From the NCBI RefSeq assembly GCF_030035675.1, contig NC_084482.1, forward strand, positions 228,910,943 to 228,974,942: DNA of 64,000 bases, given 5' to 3'. A model generated the notes under the pieces. It was not told where the DNA came from. It made no database searches and was given only the letters and a program-made list of their open reading frames with translations. The position numbers were made by a program, and so were the translations under genes. The DNA comes from Rhineura floridana. Its lineage: Eukaryota > Chordata > Lepidosauria > Squamata > Rhineuridae. This document shows, piece by piece, positions 27,780 to 39,044 of this stretch (within the stretch, counting starts at the first letter, position 1; each line of letters opens with the position of its first letter).

Positions 27780-28840
27780 CAATGGCATGCCTACTCAGAA
27801 GTAAACCTCACTGAGACCAATGAGACTCATTCCCAGGTAAGTCCATACAGGACTGCGGCCTGAATTGTACATATTAACAGCATAATCCAAACTAAACTGC
27901 AGACTAAATTAGATGGTTCACAAAAACAAAAAACAGGCAAACAGTGAAATTCAAAGCTGCTGTGTTGCTTTTCTTGTTTGAAAATATAAAAGCTTGCCAT
28001 ATTGTTATGCATCCAAAGGGGAGGGGGGGCGTGGGGGAAAGGGAGGGAATATGGGCCCCACTGATACCCTGTGCCCAAGGGCCCCCCATAACCTGAACCT
28101 GGCCTTGTCCACAGAGGCCAACTGGACACGAATGGAGGAGGAAGGGCGGGATATAAATCAAATAATAAAATAAATAAGGAACCATCTCCCGCTTCTCTTC
28201 CACTGATAAGCCTTCAAAGCTAAGAAGCGCAAGACTTTGATATTTAGCATTTTTATGTTTAATTCTGTGGCCGGAATGGGAAGAGGCGGGTTTGCATCCC
28301 ATTTAGAATCTAGGAAAAAGGCTTAGAACCCTTGCCACTGCGGATGTAAACAGTCCTAATAAATGGCACATCTATTCAGACGTACGCCCCAGCGAGAGCA
28401 GTGGGGCTCACCCCCAGGTAAGGGTTGCAGATTAAATTACACCAGGCGAGGGGATCCTGGGGCCCACCAGATGTTCAATAACATCTGGAGGGCCCAGGGT
28501 TTCCCAAAACAGAATCACATCTACAACAGCACAATCTGAACCATGTCTACTCAGAAGTAAGCCTGGTTGAATCCAATGAGACTTTAGGTCAGTGGGGTTA
28601 CGACTGCAGGCTAAGATACATCTGTGCACAAAAATAAAAAAAAGGCAAGCAGTGAAATTCAAAAGTATGTATTAATTTTAGGGGCTTACCATATTGTTTT
28701 ATATTAAAGGGCTGGGGCCAAGCGGGAGGAGGGGTATGGAGGGAGGGAGGGAATAAGGGCCTTATTGATACCCTGTGCCCAAGGCCCCCAAAAGGCTGGA
28801 GAAGCCTGACCTACAGGTGCCAACTAGACACACGTGGGAA
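27780..28840. repeat. Tandem segmental duplication in gene D
   Basis: Two diverged copies: 27785-28125 and 28500-28840. Shared blocks include ACAGTGAAATTCAAA / GCAGTGAAATTCAAA, CTTGCCATATTGTT / CTTACCATATTGTT, GATACCCTGTGCCCAAGG and GCCAACT(G/A)GACACACG-like sequence. Copy 1 ends in an L2 tail (28125-28180). Between them lies a hairpin (28456-28499). Confidence 0.7.
28456..28499. repeat. Fold-back hairpin, hAT-MITE-like
   Basis: Arms of 20 bp, CCTGGGGCCCACCAGATGTT and AACATCTGGAGGGCCCAGGG, pair with two mismatches around a 4-base loop. The arm CCAGATGTT...AACATCTGGAGGGCC is the core of a palindromic MITE family also seen at 49918-50025. Confidence 0.7.
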
Positions 28841-28929
28841 GCCCACAAGCGAATGAGAAAGCAAGAGCACATCTCCTGCTGCTCTTCCCCCGATTCCAGA
28901 GGTAAGCCACAAACATGAGGACTAGTAGA

Positions 28930-29312
28930 CCTTGCCTTCTCTTCCATGCATTTCTCCAGCTCCCTTTTTTAAGCCATCCGGGATGTTCACCGCCTGATGG
29001 GCGACTCTCGCCTGGATGACATTACTCAGGAACAGAAAAATGCTTCCATCCCCAGACCAAAAGGGGCAAATAAATGATGAAGCACCAAAATCACTTTTAA
29101 AACAAAACATCTTAAAAAAACGAGGAGGACAGAAGGCCACAGCCATCCTGACTTGTAGCCCTTGAGAGCCTTCTCTTCCATGCATTTCTCCAGCTCCCAT
29201 TCAAGCCATCCAAGATGTCCACCAGGAGAACTCACCGCCTGATGGGCGACTCTCCCCTCGATGACATTACTCAGGAACAGAAAAATGCTTCCATCCCCAG
29301 ACCAAAAGAGGT
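28930..29312. repeat. Tandem duplication of about 235 bp
   Basis: Copy 1 (28933-29060) and copy 2 (29168-29300) share TTCTCTTCCATGCATTTCTC, CACCGCCTGATGGGCGACTC and ATGACATTACTCAGGAACAG. Copy 2 carries a short extra stretch (CCACCAGGAGAACT). Similarity is high, so it is younger than the 27.8/28.5 kb duplication. Confidence 0.85.
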
Positions 29313-29334
29313 TCCACAGTACAGATAAGCACCA

Positions 29335-29425
29335 ACCTGCTGAGGTCTCCTCTTCTTCTTTGGGGACCTGGATAAACAGACTTTCTCCTTCTTCCTTACA
29401 GGAAGCGAGGTCTCGTTCTTTCAAG
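29335..29425 (-). pseudogene. Gene D KRAB-B-like exon, copy 2
   Basis: Minus-strand reading KERDLASCKEEGESLFIQVP then KEEEETSAG with donor CAGCAG/GTTGGT. An extra paralogue of copy 1 two kb upstream; the start of the second exon fits TTTCCTTGAAAG. Confidence 0.55.
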
Positions 29426-29439
29426 GAAACAGACAAGAG

Positions 29440-30310
29440 AAGTTACTTTTAACCACAACATAAAAAGTCAGGGATTCCATATCAAACAATTTCTGTAACC
29501 TCAAAGCTAAGAAAGGCAAGGGCCCATCTCCTGCTGGGAAGTCGCCGTTCTGGGCTGTTTTACGTAAAAGCGTATTATAGCCCGGAACGGGTATCGGAAT
29601 GTGGTTTTCGTGGACGTTTGGTGTCTTATTGCATGCATCCCATGTAGTCATGTGGGACTGGTGAATTTCGGAGGTCTGGCTCGCCGGGAAGTTGCCGTTC
29701 CGGGCTGTTTCATTCCGTTCCAGAGGGCATTTTGGTTGTTAAAGGGTTAATCAAAAATGCTATCGGAATGGTTTTTGTCCCTAAATGTTGTTCTCAAGTG
29801 TCTCTAACACATCCCAGTGATTTTGGCATCAATTTCTTTTATAAAGGGCCCGTTCTGGCTTTTACACCCCTCCCAGTGTCCCCCACCCCACAGTAAAAGG
29901 AGAAAGAGAAAACGCAGCTACTAAGCTGATCTCCGGGGGAGTTTTGCAGAGGATCGTGCAATAGCAACCCTACACCTCTTTGGGCCCCAACTCTGCAGCA
30001 GAGTTGCATGCAACGTCAGAACCCCACCCCATGGATCACCTGAGGGGGGCTCTCCCCTCCAACCCCCAAAAGCAAGCTCCTGCCCCTTGCATCAGCCCCA
30101 GGCTTGTACCTCTTTCTTTGTCCTGAGTCCTGGGCACGCTTCAGCCTTCCTCCTCCTGCTCTCCAAGATCAGAGCTACTTCCCTCCCTGCCTTCGGCCAC
30201 TGTCTCCCCCCCACCCACACACCCATTTAGTACAACATCCTGCCTCTCTAGGAAGCAGAGCCCAGTTCTCTCCCTCTCTTCAGACGTCTTGCGTTCCTTG
30301 CACCTTTTGC
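29440..30310. other. Unclassified, with a 25-bp direct repeat
   Basis: GGGAAGTCGCCGTTCTGGGC (29537) returns as GGGAAGTTGCCGTTCCGGGC (29686), with GGGTATCGGAATG / GCTATCGGAATGG nearby. CpG content is locally raised at 29530-29720. No gene recognised. Confidence 0.45.
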
Positions 30311-30319
30311 AAATCTGTG

Positions 30320-30659
30320 GGTGCAGCCACATTTGGAATACTGTGTGAAGTTCCAGTCACCTCACCTCCAAAAGGATATTGTGGAGCTGGAAAAGGCTCA
30401 GAACAGGGCAGCCAAAATGATCAAGAGGATGGAGGGACTCCCCTGTGAGGAGGACAGGTTGCAGCGTTTGGGGCTTTTTCGTTTAGAGTCAGAGGCCATA
30501 GGACAGAACTGTACAAACATTATGCATGGCATGGAGAAAGTGGACACAGAAGTTTTTTTTCCCCTCCCTCTCACATAACACCAGAACTTGTTGAAATCCA
30601 ATGAAGCTGCATGCTGGAAGATTTAGGACACAGGAAAATAAAATACTTCATGCGCATAG
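30320..30659 (+). mobile_element. CR1 fragment, left half
   Basis: Reads MQPHLEYCVKFQSPHLQKD, EKAQNRAAKMIKRMEGL and the LGLF block, then breaks. It resumes after an L2 insertion. Confidence 0.8.
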
Positions 30660-31412
30660 CTTCGGCTAGTAAGAGACCTGCAGCCATTTCCAGAGCAGGA
30701 TAGCCTGACCACTGTTGTCCATGCACTGGTAACCTCCAGGCTAGATTACTGTAATGCACTCTATGTGGGGCTGCCCTTGAGGTTGGTCCGGAAGCTGCAG
30801 CTGGTGCAAAATGCAGCGGCGAGACTGCTCACTGGGGCAGGGTATCACCAACATGTCACCCCACTACTGAAAGAACTGCACTGGCTGCCCATTTGCTACC
30901 AGGCCAAGTTCAATGTTCTAGTTTTGGTATACAAAGCCCTGTACAGCTTGGGACCAGGATACCTGAAAGACCCTCTTACCCATTATATGCCCTGTCAATC
31001 ACTGTGCTGTGTAGGTGAGGGACTCCTGCAGATACCATCTTATCAGGAGGCTCGTTCTTCACAATATAGGAAATGGACCTTTAGCGTGGCGGCACCTACC
31101 CTGCGGAATTCCTTTCCTTTGAATATTAGACAGGCTGTTATCTTTTTGGCGCCTATTGAAGACCTTCCTCTTTCAACAAGCCTTTTAAATAGAGACCTCA
31201 TCCTAGTCTGTGTCTGTGTTGGAATTGCCTTTTAATACATTTTTAAACCTTTTTTTAAAAAAAATGTTTTAAAGCTTTGTAAAAAAATGTTTCCAAAGAT
31301 GTTTTCATATATTTTAAAGTCTGTTTTTATGATGTTTTCAAGTGTTGTTTGCTGCCCTGGGCTCCTGCTGGGAGGAAAGGTGGGATATAAATAAAATAAC
31401 ATAAATAAATAA
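30660..31412 (+). mobile_element. L2 LINE 3' fragment inserted in CR1
   Basis: RT thumb to C-terminus: LRLVRKLQLVQNAAARLLTG, HWLPICYQAKFNVLVLVYKA, FSVAAPTLRNSFPLNIR and PLSTSLLNRDL. The 3' UTR follows with TGCTGCCCTGGGCTCCTGCTGGGAGGAAAGG and an ATAAATAAATAAAT tail. CR1 sequence is continuous on both sides. Confidence 0.85.
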
Positions 31413-31610
31413 ATGTTAAACGGTGGAATTTGGTCCCACAGGAGGCAGTGATGCCCCCCAACTTGGGTGGATTTAAAAGATTAGATAAATTGATGGGAGG
31501 AAAAGGCTAGGAGTCGCAAGTGGAAAGACTTGCTCTTGCGCTCAGGTGAGGAGGGTGGACTAGATGGCCGCTGGCCTGATCCAGCAAGGCTCTTCTGAAG
31601 TTCTTGGCAA
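31413..31610 (+). mobile_element. CR1 fragment, right half
   Basis: GTTAAACGGTGGAATTTGGTCCCACAGGAGGCAGTGATG and TGGCCGCTGGCCTGATCCAGCAAGG complete the CR1 of 30320-30659, including its 3' UTR. Confidence 0.75.
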
Positions 31611-32044
31611 AGGTGGAAAAACTGTTTTTCTTCTTGCACAGAAGCAACAAAAGAGAATCAACAAAGGTCACCAAGGAACCCCCACCACTTAAATAAATTA
31701 AAAAAATGTATATTCTACCTTTCTTCAGCGGACAGAAATTCGCTACTGCACCAATTCTCTTCCTCCCAAAATAATTTTGCCTCCCCCAGACATGGCTGAA
31801 AAATGGTCTTGGCAATTTGGTCCATCCCTAGAGATTTTGTTTTAAAATGCTTCTAGCCTCTCAAGCTGTAGCCACTGGGGGGAGAGTTTGGTAAAAAAAA
31901 AATGGAACATGAGCAGCCCCCCTTTTTACGGGACAGGAACACAAAACGTCCAATTAGTTTGATGGATATATTTCCCACAATACTGTAGTAAGAAAATCTC
32001 TAGGTCATTTCTGCAAAACTGAACCCAGCAAAATTAGAAAATAT
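31611..32044. other. Intergenic, unclassified
   Basis: A minus-strand L2-like tail at 31690-31725 (TAAATTAAAAAAATGTATATTCTACCTTTC). Otherwise nothing recognised. Confidence 0.4.
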
Positions 32045-32165
32045 ACCTGTGGCTCAGCCTCAGAGGAAGGCAATGGTAAACCCCCTCTGAATACTGCTTA
32101 CCATGAAAACCCTATTCATAGGGTTGCCATAAGTCGGGATCGACTTGAAGGCAGTCCATTTCATT
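32045..32165 (+). mobile_element. Sauria-SINE-type 3' part
   Basis: CCTCAGAGGAAGGCAATGGTAAACCCCC to GGGTTGCCATAAGTCGGGATCGACTTGAAGGCAGTCC. The head is missing. The last 35 bases resemble the BovB-like LINE end. Confidence 0.75.
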
Positions 32166-34247
32166 CACTATAAAGCAAATAGTTCTCTGCAACATAAAAG
32201 TACTTGCTTCAGAAAGAGTATTTCCAATTTTGAATCATATGACAAGCTAACATTAAAAGATTTTCTGAGGTTTTTTTAAAAGTCTTATTGATTAGGGTGG
32301 GCAGAAGCTGACCGCTAGATTTTAGGTGATGAAAAATTGCCCAGTCCAGGGGAAAGCCATCTCCTGTAGGGGATAGACCAGGACTGGGAAATCTCTTAGT
32401 GCCAGGACTAATTTCCAGGCAGCCACATTCCAATGGTGGGCAGGGTGAAGAGAAAAAAGCATGATGCTCTATTCCCCCTTCTGTTGTTACAAGCTCACAT
32501 GCACAAGAGGCCAGGCAGACAGCACACATACATGCATGAGATCACGCACTCACACGCTCATAATCAGAATTGCCATCCCTCTACACTCCAGTCCCGGAAA
32601 GATGTCCCTTCTTCCTCTTCAAAGGAGATTTCTAAAGAGCAGGCAGAGGGATTTCATCTCCCTCCGTGGAGGCTGGCAAATGGGACACTGCCCATCACGC
32701 TCTGGCTACCCTCAGCTAGGCCTCACCTACCTGCCTGCCCGCCTTCTTTCTTACCACCAGTCTGGGGTGTGGCATTGCTGGTCAACTTCCTCTTTAGTGA
32801 CAGGGTCACCCTTGCAGAACTCAGCACAGAGGTGGATGGGGGCAAAACCAGAATTAGTCGGTTCTGCCCACAGAGCGCTCTGGCTCCACTTACTCCTGGG
32901 CTCTCTGCCCTCCACTCTGCGAGCCCCAACAGTCACCATCTCACATCATAGTCTTAAGCACCACAGTGCTAGGGTGAGAGATAACACCTCTGCCTGTTCC
33001 TTCAGAGCAGGCAGAGGGTTTATCTCCAGTTGCAAGTTCAGGGATGAGAGATCCCCCTGTTCCTTTTCATTTTCAAGGAGGAATTATATATTTTGTCAGG
33101 ATTGTCATACTAAGAGACAAGATATCCCTTATCTCTTACTATCCCTTGCCTGACATCATTTGATGTCGGGTGATCAGCACATGGGCATGGCTAGCCCCAA
33201 ATAGATGCATGGGCCAATTGGAGAGGCCTGCTGTGCCCAGTGAAGCCTGTGGCCTGGAGGGGTCTGGGTGTAGGAACCTGGTGTTCCAATGCTCCCACTG
33301 AGTGGCCCTGAGCCTGACCTGCCTGTAAGAACAGAAGAAGGCAGGGATAAAATGGAAGCAGGATAGATTTATTTATATCTTGATGTAAAACAAAATGGAA
33401 GGGGGGAAAGTTTTAAAACGAAATATCCCATTTTGAAGTCCGTATGTTTCCTGAGTAAGCACGCACATGAACTAGTGTTATAAACAATTAAAAAATATTG
33501 GTTTGTTGAAACTAAATAGAGCTAAATAGCCCAGAGGTTCCCCATGGTCTGTTGCTTCCTAGAAGGAAAGGGTGGTAAATATTGGGTAAAACAGGGATTA
33601 TGTAAGAGATGGAAATGAAATGTTATGCTGACTTGCTTGTTAGTCATAAATGTACATAGTTTTTCAACATACTGTTGAGCTCAAGTGGTTGGAGGGCATA
33701 AAATAAGAGTACAAGAGCACCACTCCTGTGAATCTGTAGATTATCTTGAGAGATACAAGGGGGCATCTGCAGGGTCCTAATGTTTGTGGTGACTTGCTAG
33801 TCCCTGCTGTTGGAACAGAAGGCGCAAGGAGTGTGCCGGAGCCGAACCTCCTGACCGAAAAACCAAACAATTCAACTAGCTGAAGTGTTCACCAATTCTT
33901 TCCATGTTGATGGCACCCATCCACATGGGAAAAAGTATATCCACCACAGGTGACCTAGAGAAAGCAAAAACGCAAGACTGCTCTGATGCTGTGTATAATG
34001 TGGGCTTCAACACCATTATTTTCCACACGCTGTTCTTTGCCTGATGTGAAAAAGATTGAAGCGTTATTGTCAGACAACGCTCCCTTGGGAGATATTTCTA
34101 CAAAGGGAGAACCACCATAAAGAATCTCCCCTCCCTGTAGCGGCAACCTCCCTCTTATCAGATGATGGGCCGCCTGGACATGACCCTCAAGTACTCCATT
34201 GTAGGGCAGCTTACATCCAGATGGAATTTTTGCCATATTTTGAGTAT
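32166..34247. other. Intergenic, unclassified
   Basis: Contains an uninterrupted 230-codon plus-strand frame at 32461-33153 with no recognisable domain (see findings). Also a short inverted repeat TGACATCATTTGATGTCGGGTGATCA (33153-33178). The last part (33300-34247) presumably includes the 3' UTR of gene B; TTTATT at 33368-33373 could be its polyadenylation signal. Confidence 0.4.
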
Positions 34248-35209
34248 TTAACTACTCTCCTCTGCATGACTTCTCTGTTTGTTAAGGTCTGATTGGTCAG
34301 AAAAACTACAATTTCTACACTTGCTCCTATAATGTCTATGTTTGTTCAAGTTTGCGTGGCAATTGAAACTCTTTCCACATGCCAAACACTTAAATGGTTT
34401 CTCCCCTGTGTGGATTCTGTGATGTACACTTAGATGCGAACTCTGTTTGAAGCTCTTTCCACATTCCAAGCATTTATGTGGCTTCTCCCCTGTGTGCACT
34501 CTTTGATGTGTAGTAAAATCCCTCTTCCAGTGGAATGTTTTCCCACACTCTAAGCATGTATGTGGTTTTTCCCCCGTATGCAGTCTTTGATGACCTATAA
34601 AGTCGCTCTTCCAACGGAATGTTTTCCCACATTCTGAGCATAGATATGGTTTCTCTCCTGTGTGGACTCTTTGATGTGCAGTAAGGTTCCTCTTCCGTCT
34701 GAAGTTTTTCCCACACTCTAAGCATTTGTATGGCTTCTCCCCTGTGTGGGTTCTATGATGTCTTTTAAGGTCGCATTTCCAGCTGAAGCTTTTTCCACAT
34801 TCCAAACATCTATGCAGTTTCACCCCTGTGTGGATTCTATGATGTCTTTTAAGGTCACTCTTCCAGCTGAAGCTTTTCCCACACTCTAAGCATTTATATG
34901 GTTTCACCCCTGTGTGGATTATTTGATGTTGTCTAAGGCTGTTCTTGTGACTGAAGCTTTTCTTGCACTCTGAGCATTTCAGTGGTTTCTCCTCATTGTA
35001 ATTTTCATGAGGCAAACTTAGGCTTGATTTACTAGATAAAAAGTTTTCAGTCAGAAGGAACTGATTTGCTTGGCGACGCTCTTCCTGTACTGGAATTTCA
35101 TGGAAGGCGGCCCCTTTAGATAAGGGTTCCTTCTTCCACTTGTGCTTTGCTTCACTTTTCCTTCTGAGCTCTTCACCCTCATTTTCACTTTTCACCTCAT
35201 TTTCACCAC
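34248..35209 (-). CDS. Gene B exon 6: eight C2H2-type zinc fingers
   Basis: Acceptor TTCCTGCAG/GTGG. A lead-in of about 80 residues precedes seven full C2H2 fingers and a last C2HC-like one ([17 protein letters not shown]...SKC). Specificity residues (-1,2,3,6): H-N-S-Q, W-S-D-R, W-C-D-R, R-R-N-A, W-S-D-G, W-R-D-T, Q-S-H-V and C-A-N-K. Fingers 2 and 3 are near-identical ([13 protein letters not shown] / [13 protein letters not shown]), a recent finger duplication. Four fingers share W at -1 and D at 3. The linkers after fingers 1 and 2 are TGVKP and TGVKL, not TGEKP. The tail [17 protein letters not shown] looks like a ruined ninth finger. Confidence 0.93.
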
Positions 35210-38200
35210 CTGCAGGAATAAGAAGAGAGAGTTGATGAGGGAGAACAGGAGCTTCAGATCAGGGAACAAGCTGAATTACTGCCGTTATGGATGTTAGATT
35301 CAAAAACTCTTCGTAGGGTAAGGAGGCAGATCCTTCCAAATTTATTAAACCGAGGACTTTTGGTGCTTTGCACGCATAAAATTCACGTACACACCCCGGC
35401 ATCTCCAGAAAAATATCTAGGAAAGCCCACCAAAGACACTGGAGAAAAAAAACTGAGAAAAAACCAATGAGAATAAAAATACCACAAGGCAAGTTGGACC
35501 AGTGGATGGTTTATATTTGCATACTCCACAAGGTCTGGTATTGCAAAGTCTGACGCATGTGAACCAGCCCTGTAGCCTCCCTCTTCCCCAGCAGATAGAA
35601 CGTACACGGACCTGATTGTTCCTGGCTGTTGCCCCAGACTGAACTCTCAAGTTCATGTTGGTGACACTCAGCATAAAAAAAGAACTGACAGCCTGATACA
35701 CTTAAAGATTCCATCAAATACTTGGGCTGTTACCTGCTGTTCTTTCTCCTTCCTTGGAGCGCTGGACAAATGGATCTTCTCCTTCTTCCAGCCTGCAGAT
35801 GAGGCCACGTTTGGGAACCAGAAATTCTTCTTTGGATGAGGAAACAGATGAAAAGTTACTTCTGACACTCTCAGGCCTTACATTCAGGGATTCTAAGCTA
35901 GCATATTTCCACGCCCAACCTCCAATTTAACCCCATGAAGGTTCAAAGATGGCAAGATAATGGAGGTCCAGAGGTAAGATAGCAAGACCTTTTTAATTCA
36001 TGCACACAGGAATGTAGCAGAGAGAGTTACAAGGACTGGGGTTATCGCTTGCAGCCAAAAGCATCAGTAGGTCATAAGAATGTGGCTGTTGTTTGCTCAC
36101 AGTTATGGGCTAGCCCCATGTTTAATTTATGTACATTTCCCATCTCAGAATCTTTATATTGTATGCATTAATCCTCGTGTACAGAATATTATACATCCAG
36201 GTATGCAGACCTCCTCATAGCGTCCAGTCAAGCCTTGAAAAGCACAAAAGGCAAAATGTTTTCTGCTCCCCCCCTTTCTTCTAGTTCTGGGCAGTTGGCC
36301 AATCTTTTCTGGGGTTATCGCTTGCAGCCAAAAGCATCAATAGGTCATAAGAATGTGACTGCTGCTTGTCCACCATGCTTTGAAATCGTATTAGGAAGGC
36401 AGTCACGGAGAGGAAGCCAACATAGCACTTCTTGGCATCAACAGAGGAGTCCTTTTTCAGACCATCCCACTTACTCCCAAGTGATGCCAAAAGGTGGCCT
36501 CCAAGATTCAAGTTTGAAGCCATCAGCTGTGGCTACAAAGAGGTCACCAGGTATGGGCTGAAGACCCCACAATCCTGCCAGGGTGGAAGAGAAGGAAGCA
36601 ATCGTTTTACCATTTAGGGTTTTGTGTACATTGCCTTGTGAGCTCTGATGGGAAGAACTATTACTTGTTGGTAAATAGAGCATTCTGAGAAACCCAATCA
36701 GCCACTGTCATGTTCACTGGTCCCTAAAGCACCAAAGCAAAGAGGGATCCTTACCCAGAGAAGCCAGATTCCCATAATTCTCTTCCATGATTTCCCTGTG
36801 CATGGCTCTTTGGCCCGGCGCCAGCAGAGCCCACTCTTCCTCCGTGAAACAAATAGCCACCTCCTCAAAGGTCACCAGGCCCTGAAAGAAGACGAAGGAG
36901 GAGGAGAGTTTCTCCTGACAGGTAATGTAACAATCCAAAAAAATAGCAAAGGTGAGGAGGCGGAAGGTTTGAGCCAATGCTCCATGAGCAGGCAGCTTTG
37001 ACAGATGTAAAAGGAAAGTGGAAGAGATGTGCAGGGGGCAGAGGCATCCAGGCTCAGGTCCCCAATGATTCTTGTCCTACCTGACCACGTGACCGAGCAG
37101 CAACCATTTCCACTCCACCACAAATTGGAGAAGGCCTGGAAGGACTTGCCACTGGAGTTCCTCTGCCTGCGAGAGAGGACAAAGGAAATGGAGAGACTGC
37201 ATCCTTTGTAGGCATTTTGCATTTCAGTTCCTTGTGTGCAACCCCCCCCCCTTTCCTCACATTGGCTCCTAGGCACAATTCAAAATGCTGGTTTGGACAT
37301 TATCATCTTAAACTACTATACTGTTTAGTTGCTATTTATTATTTTTAATGCATGGGGCAATTTGTAAACTCCTTCACTCGGTGTTAACACCGTTTACTTT
37401 TAAGGCAATTTCAAAATGTGAGGCAGGTAAGGGGCCATGTTTTGTGTTAATCATGACGGTTTCAGTAGCTGTTCGTAATTATATATTTTATACTATAGCT
37501 TGCAAACCACTCCGTGATATTTGTGAAGAGTGATTTATAAATGAACTAATTACAAAAATAGCATTATTTATTACATTTGTGTTTCCAAATGCCATTGTCT
37601 CTAGGCAACTTAGAATGAAAACGTAAATAAATACAAATCATAACATAAATACAACATAACCAATATATTAAAACAACAGAATCCTCAAGCAGAAATACAG
37701 TTAACCATCAAATTATTTATTATTAAATTTATGTCCCGCCCTTCCTTCTAGAAGGAGCCCAAGTGGATGAAGTTAAAAGTACTGAGAGATGTTCTTATGT
37801 TCTCAGGAAGCTCTTCATCTGACACCCAACAAGGTGTTAAAGTGGACACCAGATGAGCCTTTTTGGGGAGGAGAGGATTCCACAAATGGGGCGAGGGGTG
37901 GCCCATGAAAACAAGCCCTCCCTTTTGTTGTCATCCTCTGTGCTTCAGTCGGAGAGAGAACTCAAGAGAACGGCCTGCTTGGATGAATACAGGGCCTGGC
38001 ATATGGAAAAGGCATTCATTCAGGTACTGGGGCCCCAAGCCGCGTGTGGTTGAAATTAGCACCTTGAATATATCCTGCACCCAAACTCACATGCATCCGG
38101 CTGGTCACTGTGACAACAGGATACTAGATGGGCCCCCGTCGGCCTGGCCCAACAGGTCCTTACCTCTCGAGATGGCACCTCGATTACACTCCTGCGTGGT

Positions 38201-38992
38201 CCACCTCGTCAGCAGCCGCTTCCTGTTGTCTGCCGGAGCCTTCAAAAAAGGTTCACAAACAACTATAAAAGGATGCAAAGGCATGTTAAAATGAAAAACA
38301 GGCTGTGGGGTTGGTGTCCTTAATATATTTTGATGGCTACATTCATGAAGGGAAATTTGGCACGACGTCCCTTTTCATTCATATCCAACATTCTTGCGTC
38401 AATGTGCAAAAAGGCAAACTGCGTATGGAATCAGGCAACAGGGAACGCTTTCATCTCTCAGCCTCTCCAGGTGAGCTGATGTGGCCTCATGGGGGGAAAC
38501 TTGCCCTGCAAGAGCCTCTGCCCCCCCATGGAGTCTCACCCCACAGGCAGGTAGTCCTACATGTGGCTGACAAAAGCTGGGTAACTCTTGCATTGCTTTC
38601 TGCCACCCTTCATAACATTTTAAGGTGTTTCTAATAACCTGGTTTTGTCTACAGGGCTTGTTGATTTCCTAAACAAACAGGTGTGTCCTGTTTCTCTCAA
38701 CCCTTTTGAACACTGAGGGTGGGATATTTCCTCAGCTGGGGCTCCCTCGTTATCACGAGCTGGCCCTAAATTTATACCCCTTGCTGGCTTTCCCCCAACC
38801 TCTGTTGCAACCCTGAGATTAGGCTGTCCCAAGCTCTTCTCCCTCTCCCGGAATTATTTCGTAGCCCCCTCCCACGCCACCGATTCAGAGACTGGCTTCG
38901 ACTTTGGACACCTCTCCTGTAGATATAGTACAGGTGGGGATTTTTAGGACACTGTTCCTTGGGAGGCCCTGGTTGCTCCCAGGATGAACACA

Positions 38993-39044
<52 letters not shown>

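Larger units (their letters stand above)
26568..29430 (-). pseudogene. Gene D: broken KRAB-type zinc-finger gene fragment
   Basis: Related to genes A-C but incomplete. Pieces seen: a finger exon (26568-26996) and a KRAB-B-like exon at about 27294-27390, with a second copy at about 29335-29425. No SCAN or KRAB-A exon is recognisable in the 5 kb upstream. Tandem duplications (27780-29310) lie between the two B-like exons. Probably a partial duplicate of the 3' half of a gene-B-like locus that decayed. An active short transcript feeding the COX19 copy downstream is possible but unproven. Confidence 0.6.

Noticed and set aside
29440-31610. SCAN or KRAB-A exon for gene D
   Set aside because: No FREFCY/WLKPE or FEEVA/ENYxNL reading on the minus strand in this interval.
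38995-39040. CRISPR-like repeat
   Set aside because: Simple dinucleotide run without spacers.
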